A program made the translations under genes and the position numbers. Below are positions 5,955 through 11,377 of a stretch of DNA of 11,377 bases, piece after piece (the first letter of the stretch is position 1; the number at the start of each line of letters is the position of its first letter). The notes under the pieces are model-generated. The model saw only the letters and a list, made by a program, of their open reading frames with translations, was not told where the DNA came from and searched no databases. The DNA lies in assembly GCA_005888925.1 (NCBI GenBank), contig VBCP01000193.1, positions 1 through 11,377 on the forward strand, given 5' to 3'. The stretch comes from Betaproteobacteria bacterium (GTDB lineage Bacteria > Pseudomonadota > Gammaproteobacteria > Burkholderiales > SG8-39).

Positions 5955-6721
5955 ACCATCTCAAGGCGCGGCTGCGCTCGGGCAAGCGCGCGCTCGGCTG
6001 CTGGACCGTGCTCGGCGCCCCGCCGGTGATCGAGCTCCTGGCCCTGTGCGGCTTCGACTACCTGCTGCTCGACCAGGAACACGGCTTCGGCGAGCCCTCG
6101 GCGCTGCTGCATTCGCTGCAGGCCATGGCGGCGACGCCGCATTGCACCTCCGTGGTCCGCGTGCCGTCCAGCGATCCGAACTACCTGAAGCGGGTGCTCG
6201 ACGCCGGCGTCGAAGGCGTGATGGTGCCGAACGTCGAAACGGCCGAGGATGCGCGCGCGGTGGTCGCGGCGTGCCGCTATCCGCCCGCCGGCCGGCGCGG
6301 CTCGGCGCTGGGATCGGCGCGGGCTTCGGACTATGGCATTCATGCGCCGGAGTACCGTAAGGCGGCGGCGGACGAGCTGCTCATCGTCTGCCAGATCGAG
6401 TCGCCCAAAGCGGTCGAGAACGTCGAAGCGATCGCCGCGGTCGACGGCGTCGACGTGCTCTTCATCGGGCCGCACGATCTTTCCGGCACCGTCGGCCAGC
6501 TCGGCGATCTCAAGCACCCGGAGGTGGCGAAGCTCATCGGGCGCGCCGAGGAAGGCATAAGGCAAAGCGGCAAGCCGATGGGCACCGTGCCGCACCCCGG
6601 CGCCACCTGGCGCGAGATGTTCCAGCGCGGCTACCACATGATCAACGCCGGCAGCGACGTCGGCCGCCTGCGCGATGGCGCGCTCGCCGACGTGAAGGAG
6701 TTTCGCAGTGTTCACCCTTAA
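5942..6721 (+). CDS. HpcH/HpaI-family class II pyruvate aldolase
   Basis: A 259-aa cytosolic, divalent-metal aldolase of the family that includes HpaI (4-hydroxy-2-oxo-heptanedioate aldolase) and GarL. The equivalents of the known HpaI active-site residues are all present: His47 in LLLDQEHGFG, Arg73 in VVRVPSSDPNYLKRVLDAGVEG region, Glu153 in CQIESP and Asp179 in IGPHDLSG, the last two as metal ligands. Length is normal for the family. It should reversibly cleave a 4-hydroxy-2-oxo acid to pyruvate plus an aldehyde; the precise substrate cannot be read. The ATG at 5942 was chosen because upstream in-frame sequence is a shadow of the divergent lipoprotein gene. The Shine-Dalgarno is weak (TTGGACC), 25 bases separate it from the opposite start, and its end overlaps the next gene by 14 bases. 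Confidence 0.92.
   Translation: MFRPNHLKARLRSGKRALGCWTVLGAPPVIELLALCGFDYLLLDQEHGFGEPSALLHSLQAMAATPHCTSVVRVPSSDPNYLKRVLDAGVEGVMVPNVETAEDARAVVAACRYPPAGRRGSALGSARASDYGIHAPEYRKAAADELLIVCQIESPKAVENVEAIAAVDGVDVLFIGPHDLSGTVGQLGDLKHPEVAKLIGRAEEGIRQSGKPMGTVPHPGATWREMFQRGYHMINAGSDVGRLRDGALADVKEFRSVHP
6695..6700 (+). promoter_or_regulatory. Ribosome binding site deciding the GTG start of the RraA-like gene
   Basis: AAGGAG lies seven bases before GTG 6708 and inside the last codons of the HpcH/HpaI aldolase, which supports the GTG as start and implies coupled translation. Confidence 0.75.
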
Positions 6722-7382
6722 CCCACTGCCTTCCCAGCTGGACGCACGCCTGGTCCAAAAGCTGGTCCGCGCAGAGCCCGCCACCATCGGCCACTTCCGC
6801 AACTGGGGCTTCATGGATCCCGCGATCCGCGCCATGCAGCCGGACGTGCGCATCGGCGGTCCGGCCGTCACCGTGCGCGCGCCGGGTGTCGACGGCACGA
6901 TCGTCGGCTATGCGCTCGGCCAGCTGCGTCCCGGCGACGTGCTGGTGATCGACCGCTGCGGCGACCACCGCCACGCCGCGTTCGGCGGGCTGGTCGCCTA
7001 CGCGTGCAAGGTGGCGAAGATCGCCGGCGTCATCATCGACGGCGTCGCCACCGACATCGGCGAGGTGCGCAAGTACGGCGTGCCGCTCTGGTGCCGCGGA
7101 CTCTCGGCGGTGACGACCAAGCGCATCGGGCTCGCCGGCGAGTTCTGCGTGCCGGTTAGCTGCGGCGGCGTCGACGTCAAGCCGGGTGACGTGATCATCG
7201 CCGACGAATGTGGCATCGTCGTGCTGCCTCCGGCCGAGGCCGAGGCCGCCGCCGAGCGCGCCATCGGCATGCAGGACGCGGAGCTTGCTTCCAGAAAACG
7301 TTTGGATAACGGCGAGAAGCTGCCGGACATCTCGGGCGCGACGAAGACGCTGCAGGAAGCGCTGGCCAAGCAGAAAAGCTAG
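6708..7382 (+). CDS. RraA-family protein, HMG/CHA-aldolase-like (dimethylmenaquinone methyltransferase-like fold)
   Basis: A 224-aa protein of the RraA / 4-hydroxy-4-methyl-2-oxoglutarate / 4-carboxy-4-hydroxy-2-oxoadipate aldolase family, whose enzymes release pyruvate (or oxaloacetate decarboxylation products) using a divalent metal. The fold signature runs from IGGPAVTVRAPG (49-60) through LRPGDVLVIDRCGD (73-86), AAFGGLVAYACKVAKIAGVIIDGVATD (90-116) and ISGATKTLQEAL at the end. The metal Asp of the family aligns with Asp116. The residue before it, usually an Arg that holds the substrate in characterised enzymes, is Thr115 here, so activity or specificity may differ. RraA itself inhibits RNase E, but the length and aldolase partner argue for an enzyme. 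Start is GTG 6708, behind AAGGAG; it overlaps the HpcH/HpaI gene by 14 bases. Confidence 0.87.
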   Translation: MFTLNPLPSQLDARLVQKLVRAEPATIGHFRNWGFMDPAIRAMQPDVRIGGPAVTVRAPGVDGTIVGYALGQLRPGDVLVIDRCGDHRHAAFGGLVAYACKVAKIAGVIIDGVATDIGEVRKYGVPLWCRGLSAVTTKRIGLAGEFCVPVSCGGVDVKPGDVIIADECGIVVLPPAEAEAAAERAIGMQDAELASRKRLDNGEKLPDISGATKTLQEALAKQKS

Positions 7383-7736
7383 TTGCTTCGCGAATCCTTC
7401 AGGCTGCCGCTCGCCTTTTTCAGCTCGGGCGCAGCGGCGCTCCTGTTCCAGGTGCTGTGGTTCCGCGCACTCGCCCGCGTGCTGGGAAATACCGTCTGGG
7501 CGGGCACGCTGGTCCTCACCGCGTTCATGCTCGGCATGGCGATCGGCGGCCTGCTCGCCGCGCGCTGGGCGCAGCGCATCCGCAATCCCGTGCGCGCTTT
7601 CGCGCTCGCCGAGATCACGGTGGCGCTCACGGGGAGCCTGCTGGTCTGGAGCCTCCCGGTGCTGGAGCCGATCGTCGGCACGAGCATGGCGGCGAGGGCG
7701 AGCGCGAGGCGCGCGCCCGCGGTTGCCGCGGGATGA
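7383..7736 (+). pseudogene. N-terminal fragment of an MFS-fused spermidine-synthase-like gene
   Basis: The frame opens with TTG directly after the RraA-like stop (TAG|TTG) and encodes a genuine membrane N-terminus: PLAFFSSGAAALLFQVLWFR, AGTLVLTAFMLGMAIGGLLA and VRAFALAEITVALTGSLLVW. This is the start typical of the family annotated as fused MFS/spermidine synthase. Homologous sequence ends at VLEP (position 7670). The last 21 residues, beginning IVGTSMAARASARR, are read from an inverted segment and are not native; the stop at 7736 is therefore artificial. The remainder of the gene lies in another frame from about 7862. There is only a weak Shine-Dalgarno (AGAAAAG), but the TTG position matches the expected family start. 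The gene was probably co-transcribed with the two aldolase-like genes. Confidence 0.8.
7571..7670 (+). repeat. Left arm of a perfect 100-bp inverted repeat
   Basis: Every base from GCAGCGCATCCGC to GTGCTGGAGCCG recurs as the reverse complement at 7769-7868. This arm is in the native orientation and encodes the third membrane segment of the spermidine-synthase-like protein (AQRIRNP to VLEP). The next eight bases still match the other arm at six positions. Identity stops abruptly at 7570, where C replaces the corresponding A. Confidence 0.97.
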
Positions 7737-7768
7737 GCCGTGAGCGACGCGAGCCACTGGCCAACGAC
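7671..7768 (-). other. 98-bp inverted unique segment: the gene's own continuation in reverse
   Basis: This spacer lies between the two repeat arms. On the minus strand it reads VVGQWLASLTAHPAATAGAR then LALALAAMLVPT, in the frame that follows VLEP. That is a loop plus a membrane segment, the natural continuation of the left arm. It occurs only once in the window and only in inverted orientation. On the plus strand it yields nonsense and supplies the stop that ends the N-terminal fragment. Confidence 0.88.
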
Positions 7769-7868
7769 CGGCTCCAGCACCGGGAGGCTCCAGACCAGCA
7801 GGCTCCCCGTGAGCGCCACCGTGATCTCGGCGAGCGCGAAAGCGCGCACGGGATTGCGGATGCGCTGC
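7769..7868 (-). repeat. Right arm of the perfect 100-bp inverted repeat
   Basis: Exact reverse complement of 7571-7670. It ends in GCGCTGC, which also begins the native downstream coding sequence (GCGCTGCTCGCGGC, ALLAAS), so the edge falls in a seven-base stretch of microhomology. An RNA crossing both arms could fold into a 100-bp stem. Confidence 0.97.
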
Positions 7869-9940
7869 TCGCGGCAAGCCTCAACGCACTGGCGGCAGCG
7901 CTCGCGCTGGCGCAGCCCCCGGGTGCTCCTGTCGCAGCGATACCGGCGCCCGGCGGCCAGCCTTCCCCGAAACGCCTGCTGTTCGCCGCGGCGATCGCCG
8001 GGGGACTCGCGCTTGCGCTCGAGGTGATCTGGTTTCGCCTGCTGATCCTCTATGCGCCGGGCACCGATACGACCTTCGCGCTGATGCTGACGTTAGTGCT
8101 GCTTGGAATTGCGATCGGCGGCGCGCTCGCCCCGCAGCTTGCCCGGCTGCCGCTCGCCTGGGTCACCGTCGGCAGCAGCCTCGCCGTCGTGGCCGGCTAC
8201 CTGCTCGCCGGCCGGGCTTTCGGCTCGGGCAAGCCCGAGCTCATCCAGTATGCGCTCCCCTTGATGCTGCCCGCGGCGATCCTGTCGGGCGCGTTGTTCA
8301 CGCTGCTCGGCGCGGAGCTGCGCGCCGATGCGCAGAACCCGCAGCCCGCGATCGGCGTTCTCACGACCGCGAACACGCTCGGGGCGGCGCTCGGGGCGGC
8401 GCTTGCAGGCCTGGTGCTGCTCCCGCGCCTCGGTATCGAACGCAGCCTGTTCATCCTCGCCGCGGGATATGCGCTGCTGCCGCTCCTCGTGGCAAAGCCC
8501 CGGAAGATGGCGCTGCCGCTCGTCGCCGCAGCGGCCGGGCTGCTGCTGTTCCCATTCGGCCGCATCGACCTGCATCTCGCGGCGGCGGCTCTGCCGTATC
8601 GGCTGATCGACGGCTCGAAGGTCGTGCAGGTCACGCAAGGCCCGACGACGACGCTGCAGCTCCTCAAGCGCGAGCGTTTCGGCGAGGCTGCGGAGTGGCG
8701 GCTGCTGACCGACAGCTATTCGATGACGGCGATCAGCAAGCTGGCGCTGCGCTACATGCAGATGTTCGCCTGGCTGCCCCTCGCTCTGCATCCCGAGCCG
8801 CGGCGCGCGCTGCTCATCAGCTATGGCGCGGGCAACACGGCGCAGGCGCTATTGAGCGAGCCGCAGCTGCGCCGGCTCACCGTGGTCGACGTCTCGCCGG
8901 AGATCCTCGGCGCAAGCCCGCTCGTCCACGGCAAGCGCGACCCGCTGAAGGATCCGCGGGTCGAGCTCGTACTGGAGGACGGGCGCCACTATCTGCGCAC
9001 GCATGGCGGCGAGTTCGACATCATCACCGCGGAGCCGCCGCCGCCGATGATCGCAGGCGTGGTCAATCTCTATACCCGCGAGTATTTCATGGCGGTTGCC
9101 GAGCGGCTCGCCCCCGGCGGGCTGGCGACCTACTGGCTGCCGGTGCCGCAGTTCAAGCCGCAAGGGGCTCGCGCGGTGGTCCATGCCTTCTGCGACGCGT
9201 TTCCCGATTGCACGCTTTGGGCCGGCGGGCAGCGCGACTGGATCCTGTTGGGCGGTCGCGAGTTCACGCATCGCCCGAGCGCACAGCACTTTTCCCGTCT
9301 GTGGCGCGACGCGGCTGCGGCGCCGCGCATCGCTGCGAGCGGGCTCGAGTCTCCCGTCCAGCTCGGCGCCACGTTTCTCGCGGACGCCGGGCAGCTGCGC
9401 CGCTGGTATGACGCGACGCCGGCGCTGACCGACGATCATCCGAAGCGCATCGCGCCCGATACGTCCCTCGAGGGTCCGATGGGCGAATACGAGGCGTGGC
9501 TCAAGCCCGATGACGCGCGACGCCGCTTTCAGGAGTCGCAGTGGGTGGCGGGGCACTGGCCCGCAGAGCTCGCTCAAGCCAGCCTGCCTTTCTTCGCGGT
9601 CCAGCCCTTGCTCAATGGCGAGTTCGCGCCCGACCCGATCCAGAACCTGCCGAACCTGGACGCGATCCTGCGCCATACCGACCTGCGCATCCCGGTGCTA
9701 TGGCTCGCCGGCAGCGACGTCACCGAGCAGGAGATCGTGAACCGGCGCCTCGCGGCCGAGGGCTATAGCGCGGACTACGCCTATCCCCTCGGCGTTCGCG
9801 CCCTTGCGGAGCGTGACTATGCGACGGCCGGGAGGCTCTTCGCGGACGCCGCTACGCACGGGGTTGCGCCGGCCGGCGCGCTCGCCGCCTACGCCATGTG
9901 CCGTGCGAGGTCGCGCAAGCAGGCTGAGCGCTGTTTTTAG
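7862..9940 (+). pseudogene. C-terminal fragment of the MFS-fused spermidine-synthase-like gene
   Basis: Native sequence resumes at ALLAASLNALAAALALA. About eight hydrophobic segments follow (for example LLFAAAIAGGLALALEVIWF, FALMLTLVLLGIAIGGALA and AILSGALFTLLGAEL), then a Rossmann methyltransferase/spermidine-synthase-like domain with ALLISYGAGNTAQAL, LTVVDVSPEIL, VELVLEDGRHYL and FDIITAEPPPP, then NLYTREYF. The usual SpeE catalytic Asp region is replaced by AEPPPP, so true polyamine synthesis is unlikely. The C-terminus has a TPR-like stretch (YPLGVRALAERDYATAGRLF). The frame stays open back to 7457 only by chance; those upstream residues, such as MVPRTRPRAGK, are off-frame readings of the damaged region. 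Relative to the N-terminal fragment the frame is shifted and a block of native sequence is missing. Its stop overlaps the convergent amidohydrolase stop (9937-9940). Confidence 0.82.
8377..8400 (+). repeat. Two perfect tandem copies of a 12-bp unit
   Basis: GCTCGGGGCGGC occurs twice in a row inside the spermidine-synthase-like fragment and encodes LGAALGAA within a membrane helix. It keeps the frame. It may be simple codon reuse in a Gly/Ala-rich helix or a small in-frame duplication. Confidence 0.6.
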
Positions 9941-11118
9941 GACCCGCTGAGCTCCATCGCGGCGCGGGTCACGACGCGCACGCCGACCGGGATCGCGAGA
10001 TCGTTGCAGTCGTAGTTCGCGCGATGGATCGCGGTGTCGAGGCCGTCGATCTTCGAGCCGATGCGCAGGTGTGCTGCCGGCACCTTCTCGGCGAACCAGG
10101 CGAAATCCTCGCTGCCCATCGACGCCTCGCCCAGCTCGATGACGTTGTCCTTGCCGAGCGTTGCACGCGCGCTATCGAGCAGCCGCGCCAGCATCGCCCT
10201 GTCATTGCGCAGCGCCGGCGCCACGCGCTTCCAGTCGAGCGTGTAGTCGACCCGCATGCCGGTCTTGATGCCTTCCAGCATGCGGCGCATCGCCTCCTCG
10301 ATCTTCTCCGACAGCCCCGCCTCCATGGTACGCACGATGCCTTTGAGCACTGCCGTGCCGGCGATGATGTTGCGCGCCGTGCCGGCATGCAGTTCTCCGA
10401 TGGTGACGACCGCCGGGGAGATCGGCTTCACCTCCCGGCTGACGATGGTCTGCAGCTGCGAGACGAAATGCGCCGCGGCGGCGAGCGCATCGATGCTCAT
10501 GTGCGGGTGGGCGCCATGGCCCTCGCGGCCTTTCAGCGTGATGTCGAACGCATCGGCCGACGCCATCACCACCTCGGCGTTGTAGCCCACCTTCCCCGCC
10601 TCGACCGCCGGCCAGTTGTGGTAGCCGAGCACGACGTCCATCTTCGGATCGTCGAGCACACCGTCGGCGATCATCGCCTGCGCGCCGGAGAGCGTCTCCT
10701 CCGCTGGCTGAAAAATCAGCTTTACTCGCCCTGCGAGCTCGCTGCGCAGGTCTGTTAGCGCCGCGGCGACGCCGAGCGCGATCACCGTGTGCACGTCGTG
10801 CCCGCAGGCGTGCATCTTTCCCGGCAGCTTCGACGCGAACGGCAGCCCGGTCTGCTCGTGGATCGGCAGCGCGTCCATGTCGGCGCGGATGCCGACGGTC
10901 TTGCCGGGCTTCGCGCCTTCGACCACGGCGACCACGCCGGTCTTGCCGACGCCGCTGCGGAACTTGATGCCCAGCTTCCCGAGGAAGGCGGTCACCGCCT
11001 TCGCGGTCTCATGCTCCTCGAACGCGAGCTCGGGGTGCTCGTGCAGCTTGCGCCGCAGCGCCACCAGCTCGGCGGTTCGACTCTCGACGATTTTCGCGAT
11101 GCGGGCGTTGATATCCAT
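9937..11118 (-). CDS. M20D-family amidohydrolase (hippurate hydrolase / IAA-amino acid hydrolase / AbgA-like)
   Basis: A 393-aa cytosolic metallo-amidase that should cleave an N-acyl amino acid or similar amide. Family motifs appear in order: LRRKLHEHPELAFEEHETA (21-39), GIRADMDALPI (76-86, Asp80/Asp82), MHACGHDVHT with metal ligands Cys105 and His107, FQPAEE with Glu140/Glu141, YHNWP with His167, GREGHGAHPH in the dimerisation lid (198-206), MGSEDFAWF (334-342) and IHRANYD with His365. All dinuclear-metal ligands of M20D enzymes are therefore present, and length is normal. The substrate cannot be read; hippurate is only the commonest family label. The ATG at 11118 has no clear Shine-Dalgarno and lies 20 bases from the divergent dioxygenase start. 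Its stop overlaps that of the gene to the left. Confidence 0.93.
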   Translation of the reverse strand: MDINARIAKIVESRTAELVALRRKLHEHPELAFEEHETAKAVTAFLGKLGIKFRSGVGKTGVVAVVEGAKPGKTVGIRADMDALPIHEQTGLPFASKLPGKMHACGHDVHTVIALGVAAALTDLRSELAGRVKLIFQPAEETLSGAQAMIADGVLDDPKMDVVLGYHNWPAVEAGKVGYNAEVVMASADAFDITLKGREGHGAHPHMSIDALAAAAHFVSQLQTIVSREVKPISPAVVTIGELHAGTARNIIAGTAVLKGIVRTMEAGLSEKIEEAMRRMLEGIKTGMRVDYTLDWKRVAPALRNDRAMLARLLDSARATLGKDNVIELGEASMGSEDFAWFAEKVPAAHLRIGSKIDGLDTAIHRANYDCNDLAIPVGVRVVTRAAMELSGS

Positions 11119-11138
11119 GCGGCATAATCGTACGGCAG

Positions 11139-11377
11139 ATGAAGCTCGCGATCCGTCCCATCCAGGGTGAATTTTGCGCCGAGGTGATCGGCGCCGATCT
11201 CACGCGGCCGATGGATGACGCGACCTTTTCCGAGATCGAGCGCGCGTGGACGCGCCATAGCATCCTCGTCTTTCGCGACGCGCGCATGTCGCCCGAGCAG
11301 CACATCGCCTTCACGCGGCGCTTCGGTCCGCTGCACATCATGGAGCCGCTGCAGTACAACCTCGCCGGCCATCCCGA
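11139..11377 (+). CDS. TauD/TfdA-family Fe(II)/2-oxoglutarate dioxygenase, N-terminal part
   Basis: The first 79 residues of a gene cut by the right edge. The opening matches the TauD/TfdA family: FCAEVIGADLTRPMDDATFSEIERAW (12-37), then HSILVFRDARMSPEQHIAFTRRFGPL (40-65). Such enzymes hydroxylate substrates such as taurine, alkyl sulfates or aryloxyacetates using 2-oxoglutarate and oxygen. The HxD...H iron site lies beyond the window, so activity cannot be confirmed. The ATG at 11139 is chosen because the conserved core begins close behind it. There is no strong Shine-Dalgarno, but CATAAT at 11123-11128 could be a -10, giving a very short leader; no matching -35 is evident. Confidence 0.85.
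   Translation, partial: MKLAIRPIQGEFCAEVIGADLTRPMDDATFSEIERAWTRHSILVFRDARMSPEQHIAFTRRFGPLHIMEPLQYNLAGHP

Noticed and set aside
7379..7849. Minus-strand 156-codon frame that begins like a real membrane protein (MRAFALAEITVALTG)
   Set aside because: It is the inverted copy of the spermidine-synthase-like gene segment, not a separate gene; after LVPT it runs into antisense of the left arm.
7571..7868. Insertion sequence, integron attC or group II intron as explanation for the inverted repeat
   Set aside because: No transposase, reverse transcriptase or target duplication, and both the arms and the spacer are this gene's own coding sequence.
9920..9940. Rho-independent terminator at the T-run before the 9940 stop
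   Set aside because: Five T residues follow only a weak, interrupted pairing; the hairpin is not convincing.

Overview
The window is GC-rich and densely coding, with no gene-free stretch over 300 bases. Gene content and codon use suggest a betaproteobacterium, possibly Burkholderiales-like. This is an inference from family recognition; no rRNA or other taxonomic marker is present, and no tRNA, CRISPR array or insertion sequence was seen.

Layout. (1) Positions 1-2486, minus strand: a tightly packed unit of a 12-TM MFS transporter, a short soluble histidine kinase (ATGA overlap) and a response regulator (overlapping start). A further gene with a very strong Shine-Dalgarno begins at position 8 and runs off the left edge. 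The kinase has no sensor domain, and the regulator lacks the N-terminal part of its receiver domain, including the acidic Mg-binding pair. (2) Positions 2527-3822, plus strand: a periplasmic protein with two retropepsin-like aspartic protease halves, then a small lipoprotein. (3) Positions 3825-5916, minus strand: an operon of a lipoprotein with a transglutaminase-like domain and TPRs, a hotdog thioesterase (TGATG junction) and a VOC/PhnB-like protein. (4) Positions 5942-9940, plus strand: a HpcH/HpaI class II aldolase, an overlapping RraA/HMG-CHA-aldolase-like gene with a GTG start, and a broken gene of the MFS-fused spermidine-synthase-like family. (5) Positions 9937-11118, minus strand: an M20D amidohydrolase, divergent from a TauD/TfdA dioxygenase (11139 to the right edge).

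Most striking feature. The spermidine-synthase-like gene is interrupted by a perfect 100-bp inverted repeat (7571-7670 and 7769-7868) around a 98-bp spacer. Read on the opposite strand, the spacer continues the same protein exactly where the left arm stops. A block of this gene has therefore been replaced by an inverted copy of its own upstream sequence, and some following sequence has been lost. Both edges show short palindromic or microhomologous sequence. This is the signature of a double template switch, which could be a real mutation or an amplification/assembly chimera; the sequence alone cannot tell them apart.

How the genes may work together. The two overlapping aldolases both belong to divalent-metal families of pyruvate/oxaloacetate aldolases. 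With the amidohydrolase and dioxygenase they suggest organic-acid or aromatic/amide catabolism, but no complete pathway is visible. The transporter-kinase-regulator unit looks like a nutrient-responsive module in which the transporter could act as the sensor; this is inference.
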